Source of the DNA: a virus
DNA length: 64,000 bases
Direction: 5' to 3' (one strand)
IMG/VR virus record: IMGVR_UViG_3300025117_000049
Location: 1-64,000 of that record
Below the pieces are notes generated by a model. It was not told the DNA's origin. It saw only the letters and a program-made list of their open reading frames with translations, and made no database searches. Shown in pieces: positions 46,721 to 54,324 of this stretch; the stretch's first letter is position 1, and each line of letters opens with the position of its first letter. The position numbers and the translations under genes were made by a program.

Positions 46721-46750
46721 TTAGGGGTTTTGGGCCAGAATATTTATATT
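46721..46750 (+). promoter_or_regulatory. Promoter C of the TTAGGG-18-TATAAT family
   Basis: TTAGGG (46721-46726), 18 bases, TATATT (46745-46750). The flanks (TTTTGGGCCAGAATATTTA, TTAATTCAACA) are almost the same as in promoter B. It precedes the small genes and the protease, decoration and capsid genes. Confidence 0.65.
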
Positions 46751-46759
46751 TAATTCAAC

Positions 46760-46978
46760 ATGGTAATTAGCAATCACAAGGACATGAAATTGACACCAGA
46801 AACCTGCAAGCACCAGGACCTGCTCTGTACGGAATGTCCAGACAAACTTTCGTGCGAGCCTTTGGCCCTGGAATTGCAGTCGCCGGTCTTTGGTGGCCGG
46901 GTTGATCCCAGGCCCCGCCCACTCCCGGCCTTCCTGAAAGGCGCCTCTAAATCCGTAAGGGCCTCATATGGCTATTGA
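46760..46978 (+). CDS. Small Cys-containing protein
   Basis: 72 residues: ETCKHQDLLCTECPDKLSCE has four cysteines that could bind zinc. It ends in KSVRASYGY. The ATG lies nine bases after the -10 of promoter C, so the leader is nearly absent. Overlaps the next gene by 11 bases. Confidence 0.55.
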   Translation: MVISNHKDMKLTPETCKHQDLLCTECPDKLSCEPLALELQSPVFGGRVDPRPRPLPAFLKGASKSVRASYGY

Positions 46979-47180
46979 CCTGACATGCAAGTGCACATAC
47001 GGCGATCAAGGCAGGATTGAAAGCCTGACGGTCGATTTCGGCCAACAGATGGCCATGGCTGAGGCCCAGGAGCTGGCGGACCTGCTGGAAATGACGGCGG
47101 TCGGCTGGGCTAATTGCAAGGGGTGTGTGAATGATCAATGTGACAAGCATTCCGGTGGAGCTGCTCCATCTGTCCATTGA
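46968..47180 (+). CDS. Small Cys-containing protein (70 residues)
   Basis: MAIDLTCKCTYGDQGRIESL, then helix MAEAQELADLLEM and CKGCVNDQCDKH. Possible zinc binding. It overlaps both neighbours. Function unknown. Confidence 0.55.
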   Translation: MAIDLTCKCTYGDQGRIESLTVDFGQQMAMAEAQELADLLEMTAVGWANCKGCVNDQCDKHSGGAAPSVH

Positions 47181-47484
47181 CGTGATGCATGGCGGAATCC
47201 TTTACCGGAAGGAATTTTCCTACGGTGAGGATCTGATGGTGTATACCAGGACCTCGGCCATGACCCCTGAGACCGAGGAGGATGGCTGGAGCACCAAAGG
47301 CTGGTATCGGCTCTCCGGTCAGGACGGCAACCCGGTCATGATTAGCGATCCTGGGTTCCTGGTGCAGCTTGCTAATGCGGCTGCAAGGAAAGGCTGGCAG
47401 GTTGAATGGAACCCGGCTTTCAAGCCAGTTAAGGATTTGCCCCAGGGATTTTGTTTTCACAAGAACGCCATGGAGAATTTTTAA
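47131..47484 (+). CDS. Unknown 117-residue head-region protein
   Basis: MINVTSIPVELLHLSIDVMH, FSYGEDLMVYTRTSAMTPET, ISDPGFLVQLANAAARKGWQ. Beta-rich, GC-rich. AAGGGGTGTGTG is upstream of the ATG; overlaps the previous gene by 50 bases, which makes the exact start less certain. Function unknown. Confidence 0.55.
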   Translation: MINVTSIPVELLHLSIDVMHGGILYRKEFSYGEDLMVYTRTSAMTPETEEDGWSTKGWYRLSGQDGNPVMISDPGFLVQLANAAARKGWQVEWNPAFKPVKDLPQGFCFHKNAMENF

Positions 47485-47486
47485 TC

Positions 47487-50400
47487 ATGCCATTCAAAAT
47501 AGAGGATGTGGAGCGCCACAATCGGGGATTATCAGATGCCAAGAAGGCCCAATGGGTGGCAGTGGCCAATTCTGTATTGAAGAAATGCATAGATGATGGT
47601 GGGGATGATGCTTCCTGTGCCCCCAAGGCCATACGGCAGGCCAACGGAGTGGTGGCTGTCCACGAAGATGTGCAGGTAGATTACAACCCATGTCATAATC
47701 CTTCTGGACCTGGTGGTGGGCAGTTTTGTGGGGGGAATGTTGAGTCATCTTATCCAAAAACTGTAGATGAAATAAAATCTACTCAATACGGAAAAGGGTT
47801 TTTTATTGCTCCTGATGGAGATTTGATAGACATATCTTCAGAATTTGGAGGAGGGACTAATGATCATGTTGGCACAATTGGAATGGATAAATATGCAAAA
47901 AAATTAGGATTGCCTCAAGAAGATATTTCTAAAATGGAAAAGATTGTTGATAAATTAAATAAAATGGGAGATACTTTTAGTTCAAAATTTGAAAAATTAT
48001 CAGATAAGCAAAATGAAATGGCTACAAATATGATGTTAAAGGCTTTTGAAAAAGGGGCTTTGAGAGTACGCCTTTTTAAGGGGGTTGTTGCAATAGAAGG
48101 ACATAATATTGCTTTATCTAAAATTCAAAATCTTTTGGGAGACAACAAAATTCCATCAGATAGAAAGGCATTATATATGATAGAAGGAGCTGCAGGTCGG
48201 GGTGCCTGGGGAGTACAAACTAATTTGTCTAATTTATTATTGTCTAATAGATGGAATGAAATAACAACTAATATGGCTGTCCATCTGAATGCTAATGCCA
48301 ACTACACTATCCGCAAGGAATTTCTTCAAGGGAAAGAGCACATCATTGTCCCAATAATTATGATGCGAGAAGGCGTCCACAGTGGCTCTCACGGCCCTAT
48401 TCTGCATCTGGCTGAGGAATTGGGCAAGTTTCCTGGTGCTTGGGATGGTATCCCGGTGTCTATCCAACATCCCCAAGAAGATGGAATGCATGTATCGGCC
48501 AACCAGCCGCACATCCTGGATGAGTTCGTAGTCGGCCGGGTATTCAACACCATGATGGACGGTCAGAAGCTCAAGGCCGAAGCTTGGCTGGACCCAGTGG
48601 TACTCAAGAACATCTCTCCAGAGGCCATGGAATACATCATGGAAGGCAAGCCCTTGGAGGTCAGCGTCGGGGTTTTCACTGATGAGGATATTCGTGCCGG
48701 GGATTATGAGGGCAAACATTATGAGGCCGTGGCCAGAAACCACCGCCCAGATCACCTTGCTTTGCTTCCTGGTGCGGTCGGGGCCTGCTCATGGTCGGAT
48801 GGATGCGGTGTGCGGACTCATCAGGAGGGGTTAGACACCAATACAAGGCATGAACCCACTTATAATTCATGGAGAAATATGATTCAGCGTTGTACTAATC
48901 CAAATTCTCCAGATTATAAATATTATGGCAAAAAAGGGGTCAAGGTTGTTCAGCGATGGCTTGATTCCTTTGATAATTTTTTGGAAGATATGGGCCAGCG
49001 CCCTGAAGGGAAGACAATTAATAGGAAAAACAGAAAGGGCGATTATTCTAAACAGAATTGTGAATGGGCGACTTCAAAAAAGCAAAATAATAGGGAAAAC
49101 CATTCGTATGGAGAGCCAAGTATGCAAACTAATGCCATTAAATTTGAGGCCATCGAATCCATCCCCTGGACCAAGTCCACCTTGGCGGATTTCGGCAAGG
49201 GCAGCAACTGGTCCACCATGGACACTGCCGACAAATCGGACATTGCCAATCATTTCCTCATTGGTGATGATGCGGCTGCCAACTTTGGTGAGCTGATGTT
49301 CCCGGTGGTCAATCCCAAGTCCGGCAAGCTGAATGAACAGGCCCTGCGGGCGGTCATCGGCGGGCGGGGAGCCCAAGCCAACATCACATCAGCCCAGAGG
49401 ATCAGTGCCCGCCGCCAAGCATACCGGCTGCTCAACAGCGAATTTGATGCCAAGCTGGATGTTCCGTCGACCCTGGCCGCCGACATTGCTGTCCATGAAG
49501 ACGGTGGCCTCAAGGAGCTGGCCCGCCTGGGATTCTCCATCAATGAAATAGGGGCTCAAAATCAGCAGGATATTGAAGATACATGGGGCTCAAACACATA
49601 TAAGAGAGAAGCGGTACTTTCTGCTGCTCTGGGCGCGTTAAATGTAAGCCAAAAAAGTCTAGATCTTGGAGCAAAGAGGGCAACCGAAAGGGTATATAAT
49701 GCAACAAGATTAGCAAGAACCTCCCAAGATCACAGACAGGCTTCCATGGCACATAAAGATGCTGGCCAGGCTCATAGAAAAAGTGGCGGAGGAGCTAAAG
49801 AGGCCATTCCATTTCATAGAACCGCAGAGAGATTGCATGGAGAGCTGGCAAGGAGTATGGGAATGACGGGCTTCTCCATCAATGAAATCGGCTACAGTGA
49901 ATTGAGAAACATCATCCAGGCCAAGCTGGACCGCATGGATGATGACGCCAAGGCCCATTACCTGGAAGACATCTACGATGGCTACATCATCTATCGGGTC
50001 GAACCCAGGGGTCAAGATAGACCTGTATCTCTAGAGACAAAGAATCTTTTCAAGCGAAACTACACGGCAGCCGATGACGGCACCGTCGAGTTCACCGGTG
50101 AATCCATGCCGGTCATAAAGCGGGTCAGTTATGACCCTGCATCACAGCGAGGAGGTATGAATAACATGGCAGATAAACCCTGCTGCGAAGCAAAGGTTCA
50201 GATGCTGATCGAGTCCGGTGCCTATGCCGAGACTGACCGCGACCGGCTTCTGACCATGGAGGAGGCTGACATCGATGTATTGGCTGCCGGTGTTACAGCG
50301 AAAGCCGCCCTGCAGACCAAGATCGACGAAATGGCCGCCGAGATGAAGGCCATGAAGGACAAGTTGGCCACCATGCAGTCTAACGCCGACACTCAGACTA

Positions 50401-50729
50401 CCCGGGACAAGGCCATCGAGGTCCTGAAGGAAGACCTGGGCGACAAGGACAAGTTCCTGGCCCTGGCCCCAAAGGAAATTCGCTCCACCCTGGAGCACGG
50501 CCTGCGCCTCCACCAGGAAGAGCGGAGCCGGCAGATCACCCATATCATGGCCAACACTAATGAGGGCGTCTACACCAAGGGGCGTCTGGAGGCCATGGAC
50601 GATCAGGATCTGTCCTTCCTGGCCCAGGCCATCAAAGCCCCAGTTGACTATTCCGGCCAGGCCCCGACCCCGCAGGTCAACCGCGGCAGTCACGAGGCCC
50701 AAGCAGTCTATCCCCCGGGCGTGGAATAA
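47487..50729 (+). CDS. Prohead protease/scaffold polyprotein with three inserted modules, one an HNH endonuclease domain
   Basis: 1080 residues from ATG 47487 (GGAGAATTTTTAATC). Residues 1-55 (DVERHNRGLSDAKKAQWVAV, CIDDGGDDASCAPKAIRQAN) are typical of phage head-maturation proteins. The linker YNPCHNPSGPGGGQFCGG (about 66) is followed by an AT-rich module (GFFIAPDGDLIDI, ALRVRLFKGVVAIEGHNIAL). Residues ~270-440 hold a protease-like part (GIPVSIQHPQ, LEVSVGVFTDEDI, HRPDHLALLPG). Residues ~447-542 are an AT-rich HNH homing-type domain (NSWRNMIQRCTNPNSPDYKY, QNCEWATSKKQNN) fused in frame. A further insert is bounded by two GFSINEIG copies. The last ~190 residues are coiled coil as in scaffolds. 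Confidence 0.75.
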   Translation: MPFKIEDVERHNRGLSDAKKAQWVAVANSVLKKCIDDGGDDASCAPKAIRQANGVVAVHEDVQVDYNPCHNPSGPGGGQFCGGNVESSYPKTVDEIKSTQYGKGFFIAPDGDLIDISSEFGGGTNDHVGTIGMDKYAKKLGLPQEDISKMEKIVDKLNKMGDTFSSKFEKLSDKQNEMATNMMLKAFEKGALRVRLFKGVVAIEGHNIALSKIQNLLGDNKIPSDRKALYMIEGAAGRGAWGVQTNLSNLLLSNRWNEITTNMAVHLNANANYTIRKEFLQGKEHIIVPIIMMREGVHSGSHGPILHLAEELGKFPGAWDGIPVSIQHPQEDGMHVSANQPHILDEFVVGRVFNTMMDGQKLKAEAWLDPVVLKNISPEAMEYIMEGKPLEVSVGVFTDEDIRAGDYEGKHYEAVARNHRPDHLALLPGAVGACSWSDGCGVRTHQEGLDTNTRHEPTYNSWRNMIQRCTNPNSPDYKYYGKKGVKVVQRWLDSFDNFLEDMGQRPEGKTINRKNRKGDYSKQNCEWATSKKQNNRENHSYGEPSMQTNAIKFEAIESIPWTKSTLADFGKGSNWSTMDTADKSDIANHFLIGDDAAANFGELMFPVVNPKSGKLNEQALRAVIGGRGAQANITSAQRISARRQAYRLLNSEFDAKLDVPSTLAADIAVHEDGGLKELARLGFSINEIGAQNQQDIEDTWGSNTYKREAVLSAALGALNVSQKSLDLGAKRATERVYNATRLARTSQDHRQASMAHKDAGQAHRKSGGGAKEAIPFHRTAERLHGELARSMGMTGFSINEIGYSELRNIIQAKLDRMDDDAKAHYLEDIYDGYIIYRVEPRGQDRPVSLETKNLFKRNYTAADDGTVEFTGESMPVIKRVSYDPASQRGGMNNMADKPCCEAKVQMLIESGAYAETDRDRLLTMEEADIDVLAAGVTAKAALQTKIDEMAAEMKAMKDKLATMQSNADTQTTRDKAIEVLKEDLGDKDKFLALAPKEIRSTLEHGLRLHQEERSRQITHIMANTNEGVYTKGRLEAMDDQDLSFLAQAIKAPVDYSGQAPTPQVNRGSHEAQAVYPPGVE

Positions 50730-50756
50730 AGCCGGGGATTAAAGGAGGAAATACTT

Positions 50757-51221
50757 ATGGCTTACAACACCATTCTGTTGAAGGGCGAGAATGCCAACTT
50801 CGAGGAGATTGCTGCCAATGCGGCTATCACCCCGGGCATGCTCGTCGAGGAAATGACCACCGGCCTGCTCCGGGCGCATGCCATCCGCAATGGTAATGCG
50901 GCCGCCATGTTCGCTATGGAGAGCGAGTACGAAGGTAAGGGGGTCGATGACAACTACGCCGCCGGAGAAGAGGTCCGGGTCTGGCACCCCAAGAAAGGGG
51001 ATCAGGTCAACGCCCTGCTGGCCGACGGTGAGTCCGTGGCTATCGGCGATATGCTGGGCTCCAACGGCGATGGCTACCTGAAGGAAATCAAAGGTGGTGA
51101 CTCTGCTACTGAGGACCTGCCGGCATCCATCGTGGCCAAAGCCAAAGAGGCCGTGGACCGTAGCACTAGCTCCGGCGGCGACACCAACACCACCGGCCGC
51201 ATCGTGGTCGAGATTATCTAA
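50757..51221 (+). CDS. Head decoration protein-like
   Basis: 154 residues between protease/scaffold and major capsid. NTILLKGENANFEEIAANAA, ITPGMLVEEMT, AMESEYEGKGVDDNYAAGEE and a Ser/Gly-rich end with NTTGRIVVEII fit the small capsid-stabilising proteins encoded directly before the major capsid protein. AAAGGAGGAAATACTT precedes the ATG. Assigned mainly by position and size. Confidence 0.7.
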   Translation: MAYNTILLKGENANFEEIAANAAITPGMLVEEMTTGLLRAHAIRNGNAAAMFAMESEYEGKGVDDNYAAGEEVRVWHPKKGDQVNALLADGESVAIGDMLGSNGDGYLKEIKGGDSATEDLPASIVAKAKEAVDRSTSSGGDTNTTGRIVVEII

Positions 51222-51251
51222 GGCCACCAAGTGAAAGGAGGAACATAAGAT

Positions 51252-52358
51252 ATGCAAGCAAATGTCGACTATTTTGGCAAGGGCATGGTCCAAGGTCCGC
51301 TGGCGAGCTACATCGCCGAGCAGGGTCGGATCAACCCGGCCTTCATGCGCCCCATCCTGGGTGAGGATGGCCATACCTATTTCACGGTCTATAAGGGCGG
51401 TGACCCCAAGAAAAAAGAGAGCTTCCATGTATATCGGCGTGACGAACTCCAGCACCTGGGCATCCAGGTCTACGGCACCCTGCGCCGGGACGAATGGAAG
51501 TACCTTGACCAGGCTGTCCAGCAGGCAGCCCATGTGCGCCTCGGCGGCATCCAGGACCTGATCGACAACAACCTGGTCTACAATCTCACCAATGCCATGG
51601 GCACCACCGTCCTGGAATACCACTCCATCGGTGAGGCCATGGAAGCTGAAGTGAGTATGGATCCGGCAGTGCGCAGCCGCAAGGACCGGCTCAACTACCA
51701 GACCCATTACCTGCCCATCCCGGTGATCCACAGCGACTTCGACATCAGCTCCCGTTCCCTGGAATCGAGTCGGCGCCTGGGCAATCCCCTGGATGTCGAC
51801 GCCGTGACCGAGGCCACCCGGGTGGTGAACGAGAAGCTGGAGCACATGCTGTTCAATGTCGACCAGACCCCGTTCCAGTTTGGCGGCGGCTACATCTACT
51901 CCTATCTGGATCACCCAAATCGGAACCAGTTCCCACTGGGGACGGCATGGTCCGCAGACACCGGCGCCAACATCCTGGCCGATGTCCTGGCCATGATCCA
52001 GATGTCCATTGACGCCCGCCACTACGGCCCGTGGATGCTTTACATTCCCACTGCCTACCAGACGGTCATGGGCGAGGACTACACCGCCGGCTATCCCAAG
52101 TCCATCCGCCAGCGCATTCTGGAGGTCGAGGGCATCAAGGGGATCAAGGTCATCGACACCCTGCCGGCTAACAACGTAGTCCTGGTGGAGATGCAGACGT
52201 CAACCGTACGCCTGGTCCAGGGCATGGCGACTCAGGTGGTCCAGTGGCAGGTCGGTTCCAGCCTGAGCCCGACGGAATACAAGGTGCTTCGCATTGCGGT
52301 TCCTCAAGTGCGGGTAGATCAGTCCGGCCGTAGCGGCATCGTCCACGGCTCCGTGTAA
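51252..52358 (+). CDS. Major capsid protein (HK97-fold type)
   Basis: 368 residues, GC-rich, with the strongest ribosome site of the head block (GAAAGGAGGAACATAAGAT). SVGQPL-type elements are absent, but LPIPVIHSDFDISSRSLESS, NVDQTPFQFGGGYIYSYLDH, GPWMLYIPTAYQTVMGEDYT, GIKVIDTLPANNVVLVEMQT and VRLVQGMATQVVQWQV follow the order typical for HK97-type capsid and encapsulin-like proteins. Position after scaffold and decoration genes supports it. Confidence 0.85.
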   Translation: MQANVDYFGKGMVQGPLASYIAEQGRINPAFMRPILGEDGHTYFTVYKGGDPKKKESFHVYRRDELQHLGIQVYGTLRRDEWKYLDQAVQQAAHVRLGGIQDLIDNNLVYNLTNAMGTTVLEYHSIGEAMEAEVSMDPAVRSRKDRLNYQTHYLPIPVIHSDFDISSRSLESSRRLGNPLDVDAVTEATRVVNEKLEHMLFNVDQTPFQFGGGYIYSYLDHPNRNQFPLGTAWSADTGANILADVLAMIQMSIDARHYGPWMLYIPTAYQTVMGEDYTAGYPKSIRQRILEVEGIKGIKVIDTLPANNVVLVEMQTSTVRLVQGMATQVVQWQVGSSLSPTEYKVLRIAVPQVRVDQSGRSGIVHGSV

Positions 52359-52414
52359 TTCCAGACGAAAGGCTAATCATGCCCCGTCTGACTTAAATAT
52401 CGAGGTAATCCGAT

Positions 52415-52750
52415 ATGGCTAACCAAGCAAGAGAAGGCGAGATCAGGTGGAGGAAGATTTCTGGCACCCTGACTCTCAAGGACAAGACAGTCATCAAACC
52501 TGGCCAGACATTCATGGCCAGGCCTGAGGACATTCCTAAGGTCTTCCGAGATACTGTTGTGCCAGTCAACCCAGAGGACCTGCTGGGTTCGGAAACATCT
52601 ATGTCTCCGGTTGAGCTCGAGCCGCCCAGCTACACCATCAAGTCTTGCACCCCTGGACGGTATAACGTCCTGGATGGCCAGGGTAAGGCGGTCAACGAGA
52701 AGCCCATGTCCCAGGACGACGCCAAGCGACTGGTGGAGAACCTGGGCTGA
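52415..52750 (+). CDS. Unknown 111-residue head-region protein
   Basis: MANQAREGEIRWRKISGTLT, VIKPGQTFMARPEDIPKVF, then SYTIKSCTPGRYNVLDGQGK. Beta-rich; the first half resembles small proteins that follow capsid genes. Its stop overlaps the next start (TGATG). Function unknown. Confidence 0.65.
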   Translation: MANQAREGEIRWRKISGTLTLKDKTVIKPGQTFMARPEDIPKVFRDTVVPVNPEDLLGSETSMSPVELEPPSYTIKSCTPGRYNVLDGQGKAVNEKPMSQDDAKRLVENLG

Positions 52751-53427
52751 TGTCCTGGGCCGCCCCCAGGATGTGGGATGGCGGCCGTTGCTTCATCATC
52801 GGCGGCGGCCCGTCCATGCCTAGGCAGTTCAGCATCCCGGATGAGATTGTTGCTGGAGTCCGATCCGGTGAGGTTGGTCCCGATGCCTATTCCCCGTTCA
52901 TGGAGCCCATCCATGGGGAGCATGTCATTGGAGTGAACAATGCTTACCAGATCGGCACCTGGATCGATGTCTGCCTGTTTGGGGACTGTAGCTGGTATCT
53001 GGTATACAGGGAACAACTGGCCAAATGGCCGAATCTTAAGGTCGGTTGCTGCCATGGCAGTCCTGACTACCTGGACCCGGATGGAATCAAGTACCTGCCG
53101 AGGGATAAGGCCAAGAAGGTGGGCATTGGAATCAATCCGGGTAAGCTGTCCTGGGGATACAATTCCGGGACGGCAGCCATCAATCTGGCTGCCCATTTCG
53201 GGGTTCGCCAGATCATCCTCCTTGGATTCGATATGTCCCATCCTGATGCCCAGACAACTCACTGGCATAAGGGACATGGCCATCCCAGGAAATCTTACAA
53301 GCGATTTCTCAGGGGATTCCCGGCTATCGCAGCTGATGCCGCTGCCCTGGGAATCGAAATATTGAATGCAAGTCATAATAGTTCCATTGCCCAATTTCGC
53401 AAGGTGTTGCTGGAGGAATTGCTATGA
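52750..53427 (+). CDS. DUF115/norphogenetic-type glycosyltransferase-like protein
   Basis: 225 residues. CFIIGGGPSMP, VIGVNNAYQIG, CLFGDCSWYL, GYNSGTAAINLAAHFGVRQI and ILLGFDMSH with HWHKGHGHP are the blocks of the phage 'norphogenetic protein'/DUF115 family, which is related to sialyltransferase-like enzymes. It may modify a sugar on the virion or host surface. It connects the head block to the sugar genes downstream. Overlaps its neighbours by one and four bases. Confidence 0.75.
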   Translation: MSWAAPRMWDGGRCFIIGGGPSMPRQFSIPDEIVAGVRSGEVGPDAYSPFMEPIHGEHVIGVNNAYQIGTWIDVCLFGDCSWYLVYREQLAKWPNLKVGCCHGSPDYLDPDGIKYLPRDKAKKVGIGINPGKLSWGYNSGTAAINLAAHFGVRQIILLGFDMSHPDAQTTHWHKGHGHPRKSYKRFLRGFPAIAADAAALGIEILNASHNSSIAQFRKVLLEELL

Positions 53428-54320
53428 AAAAACTGTGGTTATCCATATTGATCGTGGCCCTGCTATTTTCCCAGGTAGATGCCACGGTTGTCCTGCTGAA
53501 CAAGGTCGGGGTCTCGCAGAACCATTATTCCGGCCTCTCCACCGATGTCATGCCGACCCCAGGTGCCGCCGGCTATGGCTCTACCTTCTATGTTGAGGAC
53601 ATTGGGGTCAGGTATGTCTATGGTTCATCGGGATGGGTGATTGACAAGACCTCAATTACCGGATCAATTATAGCAGCCATTGGGTCGTCCCTTCCGGCTG
53701 GCACCAATAATATCGGAGATGTGGACATTGCTACATTGCCAGGTACCGTCCAGGCTGACATTGCTACTCTCAAGGCAGATACTGCCCTCATCAAGTCCGA
53801 CATTGCTACCATTAAGGCGGGGATTCCGCTTACCGCTGGCGAGACCCATGTTGGGGAGATCGGAGGCAATACTGCTCTCATTGCCATTACCCCCACGGTC
53901 ACCGCCGGCGCCTATCATGCCAACGATGTAGTGGGCGGCATCCAGACCCTCACCAGTGCTTTGAGGGTGTCAGGCGGAACGGCTATCCTCCAAAACGTCA
54001 CCGTCCGGGACTTGGCGGCACAAAACGCTGTCCTCCAAATCTTCTTTTTCAATGCAAACCCAGGAACCGGCACCTACACCGATAACGCCGCCCTCGACCT
54101 GGACGACACCGACTCCGGGCTATTTATCGGGAAAGTTACCATTAACGCTGCCGACTACATTTCCCTGGCCGACAACTCAGTGGCCACTATTACGAACTGC
54201 GGCCTGGCATTGAAAGCCACGACCGGGACCTCTCTGTATGCGATTATCAGAACAACCGGTACCCCGACATATGCCAGCACCAGCGACTTGAAGATCACCT
54301 TTGGTCTGCTGAGGGATTAA
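53424..54320 (+). CDS. Structural protein with signal-like N-terminus and heptad repeats
   Basis: 298 residues. The first 20 residues (MKKLWLSILIVALLFSQVDA) look like a signal peptide. A middle region has regular repeats DIATLKADTALIKSDIATIK, typical of trimeric fibre coiled coils, after SLPAGTNNIGDVDIATLPGT. The C-terminal part is beta-rich (ITNCGLALKATTGTSLYAII). This resembles head-fibre or tail-associated proteins; the exact place on the virion is unknown. Confidence 0.65.
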   Translation: MKKLWLSILIVALLFSQVDATVVLLNKVGVSQNHYSGLSTDVMPTPGAAGYGSTFYVEDIGVRYVYGSSGWVIDKTSITGSIIAAIGSSLPAGTNNIGDVDIATLPGTVQADIATLKADTALIKSDIATIKAGIPLTAGETHVGEIGGNTALIAITPTVTAGAYHANDVVGGIQTLTSALRVSGGTAILQNVTVRDLAAQNAVLQIFFFNANPGTGTYTDNAALDLDDTDSGLFIGKVTINAADYISLADNSVATITNCGLALKATTGTSLYAIIRTTGTPTYASTSDLKITFGLLRD

Positions 54321-54324
54321 TCAC

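Noticed and set aside
48826-49112. Intein in the protease
   Set aside because: The insert is only the HNH domain; the splicing blocks (N-terminal Cys/Ser block, C-terminal His-Asn) are missing.
50739-52022. A 427-codon open frame on the minus strand opposite the decoration and capsid genes
   Set aside because: It is a shadow of GC-rich codon use in the plus-strand genes; no ribosome site or known motifs, and the opposite frame clearly encodes structural proteins.
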